Assembly (NCBI RefSeq): GCF_009755885.1
Contig: NZ_VYIX01000003.1
Location: 431,204 to 495,203 of the forward strand
Direction: 5' to 3'
Length of the DNA stretch: 64,000 nt
From: Brachyspira sp. SAP_772
Lineage (GTDB): Bacteria > Spirochaetota > Brachyspiria > Brachyspirales > Brachyspiraceae
Of the stretch, positions 25,456-34,559 are shown piece by piece (within the stretch, counting starts at the first letter, position 1; each line of letters opens with the position of its first letter). Below the pieces are notes generated by a model, which was given only the letters and a program-made list of their open reading frames with translations, was not told the DNA's origin and searched no databases. The position numbers and the translations under genes were made by a program.

Positions 25456-25478
25456 ATTTGTTTCATTTTGAAACAAAT
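25456..25478. promoter_or_regulatory. Operator palindrome of the polyol PTS operon
   Basis: A perfect inverted repeat with arms ATTTGTTTCA and TGAAACAAAT around TTT, lying in the 5' leader of srlA. A second half-site TGAAACAA occurs at 25501-25508 near the expected transcript start. The position between a PTS operon and a divergent LacI-family gene makes this the likely binding site of that repressor. Confidence 0.6.
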
Positions 25479-25518
25479 ATTTACTATTTTTTAATATTTT
25501 TGAAACAATATATGATAT

Positions 25519-25546
25519 AGTATATAAACAAAATGTTTGATGTCAA
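25519..25546 (-). promoter_or_regulatory. Promoter of the polyol PTS operon
   Basis: Minus-strand TTGACA (25546-25541), 16-base spacer, TATACT (25524-25519). The start is expected near 25512, immediately upstream of the half-site and palindrome, as in repressor-controlled promoters. Confidence 0.6.
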
Positions 25547-25610
25547 ATTATTTTCTTATTTTTAATTATGACCATTGATTTTTTTTAGATTTTTTATAAT
25601 ATGTTACATT

Positions 25611-26579
25611 ATGACTATAAGAGAAATTTCATTAAAAACTGGATTATCACCTGCTACTATATCTAGGGCATTAAAAAAGCCACATTTAGTAAAGAATCAT
25701 ACTAAAGAATTGATTATGAATGTGATTAATCAGAATGACAGATATTTAAAAGTTTTAAATATATTAGTACCTGATGTCTCTATTTTTCCAGCAAGTGATA
25801 TTATAAATCACATTATGAATTATTTATATGATGAAGATATTCAAGTTATATTATATTCTTCCAAAAATGATTTAAATATTGAGAGAAAAATTATTAATAG
25901 AATTAACAATTATAATCAAAAAGATAGTGTATTATTTTGGTTTCCTATAGCTTCGAAAAGAGATGAAAATTTTACTATACCTATGATACCTACTATTGTA
26001 TTATATCATGGTTTTTATCTGCCAAATTTTAATCCTAATATTTTAAGTATAAATTTTGATAAAATTGTGGAGATGACTTCAAATTTGTTATATAAAGGTG
26101 GGGCAAAAAGACTATTAATATTAATAGACCATGCTGAAAATTCAATACTGGGTAATAAAATTAAAAATTTATATAACTCATATATATTATCATATTGCAA
26201 TTTACTAAAAAATGTAGACTTCTTATTTTTTGAAGACAACAACTGGGAAAATGTTTTTCATTTACTAAATAAAAATTATGAAAATACTTTTCCATTCGAT
26301 TCTATTATTTCTTTATCATCTTCTATAGCATACGGCGTTGTAACTTTTTTAAAAACTAAAAAACTTTCTATTCCATATGATGTATCTATAATCACATTTG
26401 GATATGATTTAGGTTTTGAACTTATGGAACAACCTATAAGTATGATATATCCAGATACACAAAAAGCCGCTGAACATATTATATATATGGCAGCCCAATT
26501 AATTGAAAATGACAATTTTAATGATTCAATCAGTTTAAATTTACAATCCTCTCTTTTAGGATCAGAAAGAAAATATTAA
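25611..26579 (+). CDS. LacI-family transcriptional regulator
   Basis: The start ATG at 25611 is preferred over an upstream open extension to 25575 because the LacI helix-turn-helix begins directly after it (MTIREISLKTGLSPATISRALKKP). The remaining about 265 residues are a periplasmic-binding-protein-like sensor domain, with VLNILVPDVS at its start, DSIISLSSSIAYGVVTFLK and DVSIITFGYD near the end. 322 residues, normal. The usual hinge helix PxxVxN is only partly kept (PHLVKNHTKELIM). It is divergent from the PTS operon and most likely senses the imported polyol or its phosphate. Confidence 0.88.
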   Translation: MTIREISLKTGLSPATISRALKKPHLVKNHTKELIMNVINQNDRYLKVLNILVPDVSIFPASDIINHIMNYLYDEDIQVILYSSKNDLNIERKIINRINNYNQKDSVLFWFPIASKRDENFTIPMIPTIVLYHGFYLPNFNPNILSINFDKIVEMTSNLLYKGGAKRLLILIDHAENSILGNKIKNLYNSYILSYCNLLKNVDFLFFEDNNWENVFHLLNKNYENTFPFDSIISLSSSIAYGVVTFLKTKKLSIPYDVSIITFGYDLGFELMEQPISMIYPDTQKAAEHIIYMAAQLIENDNFNDSISLNLQSSLLGSERKY

Positions 26580-26614
26580 GTATTACTTTATTTATATAAA
26601 AATAGATAATATAA

Positions 26615-26642
26615 TTGACAAGTTTTATATAAATGTTATAAT
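26615..26642 (+). promoter_or_regulatory. Promoter of the iron alcohol dehydrogenase gene
   Basis: TTGACA at 26615-26620, a 16-base spacer, and an extended TGTTATAAT with the -10 hexamer at 26637-26642. Both hexamers are perfect, so strong constitutive expression is likely. Confidence 0.8.
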
Positions 26643-26677
26643 TTGGTACAATAAAAATATATTTTAGGAGATTAAAC

Positions 26678-27847
26678 ATGTCAAGATTTACAATTCCTAG
26701 AGATTTATACTATGGCGATAATGCTATGGAAGAATTAAAGAACTTAAAAGGTTACAAAAAAGCTATAATTGTTACAGGCGGTTCATCTATGAAAAGAGGT
26801 GGATTCCTTGATAAATGCGAGAAGATATTAAAAGATACTGGTTTAGAAGTTAAAATTTTTGACGGAGTTGAGCCAGATCCTTCTATAGAAACAGTTTATA
26901 AGGGTGCTGAGGCTATGAGAGCTTTTAATCCTGATGTAATAGTTGCATTAGGTGGCGGTTCTGCATTAGATGCTGCTAAAGCTATGTGGGTGTTCTATGA
27001 ATATCCTGAGAAAAAATTCGATGATATTAAAACCCCTTTCACTATGCCTAAACTTAGAACTAAAGCTATTTTTGCTGCTATTCCTTCTACAAGTGGTACA
27101 GCTTCAGAAGTTACAGCTTTCTCAGTAATTACAGACTATTCTACAAACATTAAATATCCATTAGCAGACTTTGAAATTACTCCAGACATTGCTATACTTG
27201 ATTATTCAATACCAATGACAATGCCTGAAACTGTTTCTGCTGATACTGGTATGGACGCTTTAACTCACTCTATAGAAGCTTATGTTGCAGGACTTAGAAC
27301 TGACATAACTGATGCTTTAGCTATGAAAGCAATTGACATGATTGTTCATAATATAGAAAAAGCTGTTAAAGGCGATAAAGAAGGAAGGGCTAAATTACAT
27401 GTTGCTCAATGTTTAGCTGGTATGTCTTTCTCTAATGCTTTACTTGGTATAGTACACAGTTTAGCTCATAAAACAGGTGCTGAGTTCCATATTACTCACG
27501 GCAGATGTAATGCTATACTTCTTCCTTATGTTATAGAATACAACTCAAAAGTTTGTGCTAACAGATTTGCTGATATAGCTAGAATGCTTAAACTTTCTGG
27601 AAACACTGATGCAGAGCTTACTGCTGCTTTAGTAAATAAAGTTAAAGAATTGAATGTTAAATTAGGCATTAAACAAACTTATAAAGACAATGGCGTAACT
27701 GAAGACCATTTCAAACAAAAATGCGATGATATAGCTAAGAATGCAGTTGCTGACCCTTGTACAGGTTCTAACCCTAGAGAAACTGATGTTGCTAATATGA
27801 AAAAAGTATTAGAATCAGCTTACTACGGAAATGCTGTTAACTTTTAA
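26678..27847 (+). CDS. Iron-containing alcohol dehydrogenase
   Basis: A 389-residue group III alcohol dehydrogenase that interconverts alcohols and aldehydes with NAD(P)H, probably in fermentation. Nucleotide binding is shown by VALGGGSALDAAKA near residue 95. Metal ligands are in GMDALTHSIEAY (Asp and His), GIVHSLAH and HITHGRCNAILLP. AGGAG precedes the ATG by eight bases. It has a consensus promoter and a strong terminator at 27873, so it is a highly expressed single gene. The codon choice is slightly richer in GC at third positions than its neighbours, in keeping with high expression. Butanol or ethanol dehydrogenase are the likely subtypes. Confidence 0.93.
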   Translation: MSRFTIPRDLYYGDNAMEELKNLKGYKKAIIVTGGSSMKRGGFLDKCEKILKDTGLEVKIFDGVEPDPSIETVYKGAEAMRAFNPDVIVALGGGSALDAAKAMWVFYEYPEKKFDDIKTPFTMPKLRTKAIFAAIPSTSGTASEVTAFSVITDYSTNIKYPLADFEITPDIAILDYSIPMTMPETVSADTGMDALTHSIEAYVAGLRTDITDALAMKAIDMIVHNIEKAVKGDKEGRAKLHVAQCLAGMSFSNALLGIVHSLAHKTGAEFHITHGRCNAILLPYVIEYNSKVCANRFADIARMLKLSGNTDAELTAALVNKVKELNVKLGIKQTYKDNGVTEDHFKQKCDDIAKNAVADPCTGSNPRETDVANMKKVLESAYYGNAVNF

Positions 27848-27872
27848 TTAATATATTTAAATCATAGTTTTT

Positions 27873-27908
27873 CCCCGAGTATTATTTATATAATACTTGG
27901 GGTTTTTA
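27873..27908 (+). terminator. Rho-independent terminator of the alcohol dehydrogenase gene
   Basis: A 13-base stem with one G-T pair (CCCCGAGTATTAT with ATAATACTTGGGG), loop TTAT, followed by TTTTTA. Confidence 0.9.
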
Positions 27909-28006
27909 TATGATTAAAGAAATGTATTTTAAATTGTATTTTTAATATAAAATATAAATATAAAAAAAACTTTACATATAATGATATGCAATTTATAAAA
28001 AATGAC

Positions 28007-28034
28007 TTGACAAAAAAAAGTATTGTATTATGAT
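28007..28034 (+). promoter_or_regulatory. Promoter of the Asp-rich protein gene
   Basis: TTGACA at 28007-28012, a 16-base spacer, TATGAT at 28029-28034. The transcript would begin near 28041, downstream of the open ATG at 28030, which therefore cannot be the start. Confidence 0.7.
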
Positions 28035-28065
28035 AGCGTTAAAATTACGATACAATGGAGTAAAT

Positions 28066-28446
28066 ATGGAAAAATTAGAATATTTTAGTTTTTTTAATAT
28101 TATAGAAATGTTAAATGGATATTTTGCTAAATTTGATGATGATTTCGATGATGATGATTATGATGATTACGACGATGATGACGAAGATTATGATGATGAA
28201 GACGACTATGATGATGATGATTATGATGACGATTTCGATGATGATTTAGATGATGACTATGATGATGAAGATGACTATGATGATGATGATTATGATGACG
28301 ATTTCGATGATGATGATTATGATGATGATTTAGATTTTGATGATGACTTTGATGATGATTTTGATAATGACTTCGATGATGATTTCGATGATGATTTTGA
28401 CGATGACGAAGATTATGATGATGACGATTTTGATGACGAAGATTAA
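28066..28446 (+). CDS. Extremely Asp-rich acidic protein
   Basis: The start is the ATG at 28066, with GGAG six bases before it and a promoter just upstream. The first 25 residues are ordinary (MEKLEYFSFFNIIEMLNGYF). The remaining 100 are almost entirely Asp, interrupted by Tyr, Phe, Glu and a few Leu in patterns like DDDYDDDFDD. No signal peptide. Such a chain is strongly acidic and probably disordered; it could bind divalent metals or basic partners, but no function is known. The coding DNA is a GAT-rich low-complexity tract that may change length by slippage. The next gene encodes a Lys/Asn-rich protein, a suggestive charge pairing. Confidence 0.7.
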   Translation: MEKLEYFSFFNIIEMLNGYFAKFDDDFDDDDYDDYDDDDEDYDDEDDYDDDDYDDDFDDDLDDDYDDEDDYDDDDYDDDFDDDDYDDDLDFDDDFDDDFDNDFDDDFDDDFDDDEDYDDDDFDDED

Positions 28447-28509
28447 TAATATATAAGCAATATTGATATTATAATAATATTAATATTGCTTCTAATCGTA
28501 GGTTTTGTA

Positions 28510-29004
28510 ATGGCAGAAAGAAATAACAATAATAATAGATTTAAAAATAATTATAATAATTTTCACAATAAGAAAAAAAAAGATAATTCTTACAATAACA
28601 GAAAAAAAAATAATCATAATCAATATAGAAACAAAAAAACTATAGAAGAATATGAAAAGATATATCTTAGCAATAAGATGAAAGATAAATCAGAGAAGGC
28701 AATATGTCCTATATGTAATGAACCTATATATATACCAGAAGAAGCTATAACACATAATGCTACAAATAAACTAGCCCATTTTGAATGTATATTAAAAGAA
28801 ATAAAAAGTAGTAATGAAGAAGAAATGGAAGAAAATGATAAAATAGTTTATTTAGGCTCTGGTACTTTTGGTATCATACAAGAGAGAAAGAATTCTAAAG
28901 GCACTAAACTTTTTGTAAGAAAGAGAATAAATTACGAAAACAGAAAAGTAAAAAAAGTAGAAGACGATTCTGATCCTGAAGAGGAGGATTTATTTAATGT
29001 ATAA
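28510..29004 (+). CDS. Asn/Lys-rich protein with a zinc-ribbon-like Cys/His motif
   Basis: The start ATG at 28510 is chosen since the family-like part begins MAERNNNNNRF. Residues 1-50 are low-complexity Asn/Lys/Arg, likely disordered and nucleic-acid binding. A putative metal site follows at about 65-95 (CPICNEP..HNATNKLAHFEC), giving Cys2 plus His/Cys ligands. A short beta unit KIVYLGSGTFGIIQERK and a mixed-charge tail ending DPEEEDLFNV complete it. It overlaps argJ by eight bases. The combination suggests an RNA- or ribosome-associated protein, but no specific function is recognised. Possible partner of the acidic protein upstream (64-base gap). Confidence 0.6.
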   Translation: MAERNNNNNRFKNNYNNFHNKKKKDNSYNNRKKNNHNQYRNKKTIEEYEKIYLSNKMKDKSEKAICPICNEPIYIPEEAITHNATNKLAHFECILKEIKSSNEEEMEENDKIVYLGSGTFGIIQERKNSKGTKLFVRKRINYENRKVKKVEDDSDPEEEDLFNV

Positions 29005-30181
29005 TATGCCTAAGGGATTTTCTTCCGCGGCAATAAAAGCAGGGCTAAAAAATAATGATTATGATCTCGCAATAATAAAAAGTGAACTTCCAAGCACAGT
29101 GTCTGCATTATATACACAAAATAAATTACAAGCAGCTCCTATACAATTTTCTAAAAATAATGATAAAAACAAAATTGAATTATTAATAGTAAATAGTAAA
29201 TCAGCTAATTCTCTTACTGGAAAAAAAGGCTATCAAGATGTATTAGATATAGCCAAACATTGTAGTAATATTTTTAAATGTAAAAAAGAAAACATGATGA
29301 TGGCTTCCACTGGTATCATAGGAGTTCCTTTGGAAGTAGAAAAAATAAAAAATGCAATTACTAATGCAAAATTAAATACTGGTTTTGATGAAAACATCAT
29401 AAAAGCAATTCAAACAAGAGATAGAATAGACAAAGTATATAAAACACAATTTCAAATAGAAGATAAAACAGCAAATTTTTTGGCAATAGCTAAGGGAAGC
29501 TCAATAGTTCACCCTAACATGGCTACTGTATTATTATTTATATTTACAGATTTAAATGTTGAAAAAAAAACTTTAAACAAAGCTTTTAAATATGCAGTGG
29601 AACATACATTAAATAGAATATCAATAGATGGAGAAACATCAACTAATGATATGGCTTTGATAATGGCAAATGGTGCATTAGAAAATAAACCCATTAATGA
29701 AAAAAACAAAAAACTATTTTTAGAGCTGCAGCAAAAATTAGAAGAGATATGTGCTGTTATATCTAAGATGATACTATTAGACGGTGAGGGAATGAGTAAA
29801 ACTATTATGGTATCTGTAAAGAAAGCTAAAACTCAAAAAGATGCCTTTGAAATAGCAAGCAAAATATCAAAGTCTAATCTTGTTAAAATTTTATTTATAT
29901 CAAATGAAATAGAACATCGTAAATTATTGTCAACCATAGGAAATATGAATGTTAATATAGATAAAATGTCTATCACAGTAGATGGTATCAGCATTTACAA
30001 AAACGGAAAAATAAATGAAAATCAAGATGAATTAAAAATATTAAATAATAGTTTAAATAAAGATAAAAATGAACATCATATTATATTAGATTGCGGATAT
30101 AATACAAAGTTTGAAGACTATTATTATTTTACAGATATAAGTCAGGAATATATATCAATACATTCAAGTTATAATATTTAG
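28997..30181 (+). CDS. argJ: Glutamate N-acetyltransferase / amino-acid acetyltransferase
   Basis: A 394-residue ornithine acetyltransferase of the cyclic arginine pathway, moving acetyl from N-acetylornithine to glutamate. The start of the fold is MPKGFSSAAIKAGLK. The autocleavage site is in KGSSIVHPNMATVLLF, between Ala and the nucleophile Thr near residue 182; the usual GMI is SIV here but NMAT is intact. DGETSTNDMALIMANG follows in the beta chain. The end EYISIHSSYNI replaces the common INxxYRT. The bifunctional or monofunctional status cannot be read from sequence. It overlaps the upstream gene by eight bases and ends with interleaved stop codons against the convergent PBP gene. Confidence 0.9.
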   Translation: MYNMPKGFSSAAIKAGLKNNDYDLAIIKSELPSTVSALYTQNKLQAAPIQFSKNNDKNKIELLIVNSKSANSLTGKKGYQDVLDIAKHCSNIFKCKKENMMMASTGIIGVPLEVEKIKNAITNAKLNTGFDENIIKAIQTRDRIDKVYKTQFQIEDKTANFLAIAKGSSIVHPNMATVLLFIFTDLNVEKKTLNKAFKYAVEHTLNRISIDGETSTNDMALIMANGALENKPINEKNKKLFLELQQKLEEICAVISKMILLDGEGMSKTIMVSVKKAKTQKDAFEIASKISKSNLVKILFISNEIEHRKLLSTIGNMNVNIDKMSITVDGISIYKNGKINENQDELKILNNSLNKDKNEHHIILDCGYNTKFEDYYYFTDISQEYISIHSSYNI

Positions 30182-32523
30182 CTTCTTATATTTCCAACAG
30201 TAGGGTCATATATCACTTCTTCTGGAAGAGTATAAATATTATTATTATTCTCTGTAGTATTTCTATTTTCATTTGTATAAGCATTATTTTCATCTAATGG
30301 AGCATAATAATAATCTTCTTCTTCTTCATCTGCCATATTAGTTATATCATTATTATTGTTTCTTCTAGTTGCACTTCTTATATGGTCAATATTACATTGA
30401 GTACTAAGGTCTATATTTCCACCAACGGTAAGAGGGGTTGTATTAATACAAGTATGATTTCTAGGCAAACCAGAATCCTGACAAATCTCTACAATAAATA
30501 CATCTTCCGGCACCTTCCAATGAAACTCTCTTTTATCTAAAGGAGTAATTGCATCTAAATATTGAAATGTAGCCAAAGCCGTAGTAGCTCCTCCTGTAAC
30601 ATTATTAGGAAGAACGTCATTTCTATCGCTTCCAATCCAAGTAACAGTTACAATCTCATCATTATAGGCAACAAACCAGTTATCTCTATGCTCGCTTGTA
30701 GTACCTGTTTTAGCAGAATATGAAGGACTTTGAAAACCATATGTACTAGCACTTCTGTATGCTGTTCCTCCGGGAGCTATTACTTTTTGAAGAGTAGAGT
30801 TTAAAAAATAATATGATGCTTGTGAAGTTGAACTTATTTTTTTTGGAGTTCTATCTGCAAGAGCAGTTACGCTTAATTCATTTCCATCTATATCTATTAC
30901 TTTATCCACTATATAGTTGTTGTATCTTGTGCCATTATTAGCAAGCCCGCCATAAGCAGTAGCCAAATCTAAAGGACTCATCTCTATAGTACCCAAACCA
31001 ATAGATAATGCATTTGGTATATATGCATCATTTCCAAAAAACTCTCTGGAATGATCAACAAAATAAGTAAGACCAATATCATTTAATAATTTAACAGCAA
31101 CAGTATTGATAGATTTTGTTAGAGCAGTTTCTAAAGTAATTTCGCCCATATATCTTCTATTAAAGTTTCTAGGGGAATATGCTGGCTTACCCGGTCCTTG
31201 AGGGTAGCTGTAATTGGTGTCAAGCATAGTAGAAAAAGGCTGAGCTCCACCTTCAAATGCATACAAATATATAAAAGGTTTTATTACACTTCCTATTTGT
31301 CTTCTTGCCTGCACTGCCCTATTAAACTGGTTTTGCAATGTGTACCCATCTCCTCCTATCATTACAAGTATGCCGCCTGTTTTAGGGTCTATGGAAACCA
31401 TTGCACCTTGATAGCTTCTGTTGGAAGTAGATGCTTGAAGATTTCTTATCTTTTCTTTCATTACAGCATCTGCCACTCTATAATATCTTTCATTTATTGT
31501 TGTGTATATTTTAAGACCAGATAAAGCAAGTTCATCTTTATTAAAATAGTTTAATAATTCTTGTCTTACATATTCATTAGCATAGGGTGTTCTGTTTACA
31601 GTCATTTTCCACTGAGCACCTTTAACTTGTTTGCTAATGTTTGTATATTTTTGGTCAAATAGTTCTAATTCTGCATTTTTAGTGTTTTCATCTATAACTT
31701 TATTTTTAACGAGTCTTGATAAAATTTGTTCAACTTTTTTTCTGCTGTTGTCTGGATTATTTACTATAGAGTAGTATGTAGGGTTAGGAAGCATGCCAAC
31801 CATTATAGCAAATTCTAATAATCTGCACTGCCTTAAAGGCTTCTGAAAATAATAATTAGCAGCCGCCTCAAAACCATAATTTCCATCACCCAAATAAACA
31901 GTATTAAAATACATAGCTAGTATTTCTTTTTTTGTATATTTAGCCTCTATCTCTCTTGCAGCAAACATTTCAAATAACTTTCTCTCTATGGTTCTCTCAC
32001 TTTTTGTAAATAACAACTTTGCTAATTGCTGTGTGAGAGTAGAGCCTCCTCCTACTATCCTTCTTGTTAGAATAGTTTGTATTGCCAAATATGCAGACCT
32101 AAAATAGTTTATACCATTATGCGAATAGAATTTCTGATCTTCCATTAAAAGAAGTGTTTTTTCTAATAGAGGGTTAATATCATCAACATTTACAACCTCA
32201 TAAGCAGGAGGCATATATTCCCCTATGAGTATATTGTTTTTATCATAAATCTTTGTAGGAGGTGAATCCCCAAAAGGGTTTAGAGGGTTAAAATATCTTA
32301 TTCTCTTTTCATTTCCTCTTATTACTATTATATTGTAATATTCCTCAAGCATAGCCATACTTTGATCTCTTTTGGAAACCCAGTCTTTATATATATTTCC
32401 AACATAAAGACTAACTACTATTCCCCCAACTGCAGAGATTAAAAGCACAACAATAAACACACTTATTAAAAATTTTTTAAGTTTTGATTTTTTCTTTTTT
32501 ACAGTTTTATCTTTAGTAACCAT
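30178..32523 (-). CDS. Class A penicillin-binding protein (PBP1A-type)
   Basis: A 781-residue bifunctional peptidoglycan synthase. The N-terminus is basic (KKKKSKLKKF) with a membrane anchor near residues 17-40. The glycosyltransferase GT51 domain at about 95-270 shows EDQKFYSHNGI, GGGSTLTQQLAK and TKKEILAMYFNTVYLG. The transpeptidase domain has the active SxxK in IGSVIKPF near residue 416, the SxN motif in TKSINT near 471, and KTG in SAKTGTTSEH near 606. A disordered Asn-rich tail follows. It acts outside the cytoplasmic membrane. Transcription is separate from the transketolase genes, whose terminator lies upstream at 32653. Confidence 0.95.
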   Translation of the reverse strand: MVTKDKTVKKKKSKLKKFLISVFIVVLLISAVGGIVVSLYVGNIYKDWVSKRDQSMAMLEEYYNIIVIRGNEKRIRYFNPLNPFGDSPPTKIYDKNNILIGEYMPPAYEVVNVDDINPLLEKTLLLMEDQKFYSHNGINYFRSAYLAIQTILTRRIVGGGSTLTQQLAKLLFTKSERTIERKLFEMFAAREIEAKYTKKEILAMYFNTVYLGDGNYGFEAAANYYFQKPLRQCRLLEFAIMVGMLPNPTYYSIVNNPDNSRKKVEQILSRLVKNKVIDENTKNAELELFDQKYTNISKQVKGAQWKMTVNRTPYANEYVRQELLNYFNKDELALSGLKIYTTINERYYRVADAVMKEKIRNLQASTSNRSYQGAMVSIDPKTGGILVMIGGDGYTLQNQFNRAVQARRQIGSVIKPFIYLYAFEGGAQPFSTMLDTNYSYPQGPGKPAYSPRNFNRRYMGEITLETALTKSINTVAVKLLNDIGLTYFVDHSREFFGNDAYIPNALSIGLGTIEMSPLDLATAYGGLANNGTRYNNYIVDKVIDIDGNELSVTALADRTPKKISSTSQASYYFLNSTLQKVIAPGGTAYRSASTYGFQSPSYSAKTGTTSEHRDNWFVAYNDEIVTVTWIGSDRNDVLPNNVTGGATTALATFQYLDAITPLDKREFHWKVPEDVFIVEICQDSGLPRNHTCINTTPLTVGGNIDLSTQCNIDHIRSATRRNNNNDITNMADEEEEDYYYAPLDENNAYTNENRNTTENNNNIYTLPEEVIYDPTVGNIRS

Positions 32524-32652
32524 TATACACCAATTAACATAATATTTTTTAATATAATACTATGATATAATCAACTTTGCAAGTCAATATACATTAATTT
32601 TTTATATCTTATAAAAAACAAATCTTCAATATATATAGTAAAAAATATAAAA

Positions 32653-32687
32653 AAAGAGCATACATAATATTATTTATGATGCTCTTT
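32653..32687 (-). terminator. Terminator of the transketolase operon
   Basis: AAAGAGCAT and ATGCTCTTT form a stem extended by CATAA/TTATG with one bulge. On the minus strand the hairpin is followed by seven T, as expected for genes at 32714-34489. Confidence 0.8.
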
Positions 32688-32713
32688 AATATTTTATATA
32701 AAACTATCAATTA

Positions 32714-33661
32714 TTATTTAATTACTTCTTTTACTTTACTTAAAACATTTTCTCCAGATACACCATATTTTACTTTTAATTCTGTAGATTTACCAGATTC
32801 AGTGAAAGTATCTCTGCATCCTACTATTTTTAAAGGAGCAACATCTTTATACTCAGCAAGCACCTCAGCTACAGCACTTCCTAAACCGCCTATAACACTA
32901 TGATTCTCTAAAGTTACAACACATTTAACTTGTTTAGCATTTTCTACAATGTTTTTAGTATCCAAAGGTTTTAAAGAACGAACATGTATTAAACGATAAG
33001 TAATATTATTTTTTTCTAATAAATTAACAGCATCAACAGCCTGTTCAAAAGAAGAACCATCAAAAAATAATGCCACATCATCACCAGTTTTAGCTATTTC
33101 TTTATTTGTAATATCAAAATTAGCCTCTTCAGGAGAGTTATAAATAATAGGTACAGGCTCTCTTGATACTCTTATATAATAAAGCCCTTTGTTATTGAAA
33201 GCATAATTAATAGCAGATTTAACATCATTTTCATCAAGAGGAAGAAGCAGATTCATATTTGGTATACAACGTATTATAGCCATATCTTGTGTAGCTTGAT
33301 GGCTTGCACCGTCAGGACCAGCATCTAAACCGGGGTGAGTAGCTATTATTTTAAGATTAGCTTTAGTATAAGCAGCTTGTCTAATTTGAGTCCATACAGT
33401 ACCGCTTGCAAATATAGCGAAATTAACATATACAGGATACATTCCTTCTAATGCTAAACCAGTAGCAGCACTTAAAGAACTCTGCTCACCAATACCTAAT
33501 TCCCAATAATTTTTTGGAAAAGTTTTAGTTACATCATAAGCAGATGTTGATGTACCTAAATCATTGTCTATTACTATTATCTGATTGTTTTTTTCTATTA
33601 AACTAGTTAAATGTTTACCTATTACCGCTCTAGGAGCAGAAGTTTTTTCTATGTTTATCAT
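32714..33661 (-). CDS. Transketolase, C-terminal subunit
   Basis: A 315-residue protein with the pyrimidine-binding and C-terminal transketolase domains. It carries the catalytic Glu in NYWELGIGEQSSLSAATGLALEG near residues 50-70, then HPGLDAGPDGASHQATQDMAIIR near 110-130 and the C-terminal swivel domain from about residue 190. With the 33683 gene it forms a split transketolase, common in clostridia, archaea and spirochaetes. It transfers two-carbon units in the non-oxidative pentose phosphate pathway; a small transaldolase is encoded at 43277. It lies 21 bases after the N-terminal subunit gene. Confidence 0.94.
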   Translation of the reverse strand: MINIEKTSAPRAVIGKHLTSLIEKNNQIIVIDNDLGTSTSAYDVTKTFPKNYWELGIGEQSSLSAATGLALEGMYPVYVNFAIFASGTVWTQIRQAAYTKANLKIIATHPGLDAGPDGASHQATQDMAIIRCIPNMNLLLPLDENDVKSAINYAFNNKGLYYIRVSREPVPIIYNSPEEANFDITNKEIAKTGDDVALFFDGSSFEQAVDAVNLLEKNNITYRLIHVRSLKPLDTKNIVENAKQVKCVVTLENHSVIGGLGSAVAEVLAEYKDVAPLKIVGCRDTFTESGKSTELKVKYGVSGENVLSKVKEVIK

Positions 33662-33682
33662 AAATATTAGTCCCCTTTTTTA

Positions 33683-34489
33683 TTACATATCTAAATCTTT
33701 TTTTATTTGCTCAAAATCTTTATCACTTATAGTTAAAGAATGGCAATTAGGGTTATTTTCCAAGAAAGAAACACCTTTACCTTTTACTGTTTTCATTATA
33801 ATAGCAACAGGTTTTCCGCTTAATTTATCTAATTTATCTAAGGCTTCAACAACTTCTTTCATATTGTTTCCATCTTTTACTGTTATAACATTCCAATTAA
33901 AACTAGTAAACTTATCTTCTAAAGAGCCTAAATTAATAACTTCATTAACAGGGTCATGTGAAGATAAGCCATTATTATCTATAATAGCTACTAAATTATC
34001 TAATTTAAAATGAGCAGCCTGCTGAACAGTCTCCCAAATCTGACCTTCATGAAGTTCAGCATCACCGCATAAAGCAAATATTTTTTTAGGGTTATTATTG
34101 AATTTTCTAGCATAAGCCATACCCATAGCAACAGCTAAACCCTGACCTAAAAGACCTGTATTCATCTCTGTTTCTGGTATCTTATTAACATCTGGGTGCC
34201 CTTGAAGATGGCTATTAATATGTTTTAATGTTTTTAGCTCTTCCATAGGTATAATTCCAAGATTAGCTAATATAGCGTATTGCATAACAACAACGTGACC
34301 TTTAGATAATACAAAACGAACCCTATTACTGTCTTTAAGATCAATATATTTGTCGTATACAGCAACAGCCATATCCATAGCAGATAAAGATCCGCCTATA
34401 TGTGCAACCCCTTTTGCATCATATACCATTTGAAGAAAAATTTGTCTGCATTTTTTAGCTTTTTTTTCTAATTCTTCTATAGAACTCAT
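33683..34489 (-). CDS. Transketolase, N-terminal subunit
   Basis: A 268-residue thiamine-diphosphate-binding half of a split transketolase. Key features are GVAHIGGSLSAMDMAVAVYD near residues 27-46, VLSKGHVVVMQYA, GLLGQGLAVAMGMA and the ThDP motif GDAELHEGQIWE ... IDNN near 140-170. The usual His in SKGH is present. Note that GGSLS stands where full-length enzymes have GHPGxxxS, typical of the split form. It is the first gene of a two-gene operon with a promoter at 34560-34587 and a terminator at 32653. Confidence 0.94.
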   Translation of the reverse strand: MSSIEELEKKAKKCRQIFLQMVYDAKGVAHIGGSLSAMDMAVAVYDKYIDLKDSNRVRFVLSKGHVVVMQYAILANLGIIPMEELKTLKHINSHLQGHPDVNKIPETEMNTGLLGQGLAVAMGMAYARKFNNNPKKIFALCGDAELHEGQIWETVQQAAHFKLDNLVAIIDNNGLSSHDPVNEVINLGSLEDKFTSFNWNVITVKDGNNMKEVVEALDKLDKLSGKPVAIIMKTVKGKGVSFLENNPNCHSLTISDKDFEQIKKDLDM

Positions 34490-34559
34490 TAAAAATCCTC
34501 CAATTTAATACTAAAATTGAATTATTAAAACTAAATGATTAGTTTATACTTCGAATTTA

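Noticed and set aside
28030-28065. Upstream ATG for the Asp-rich protein
   Set aside because: It lies within and just past the promoter -10 box, upstream of the expected transcription start.
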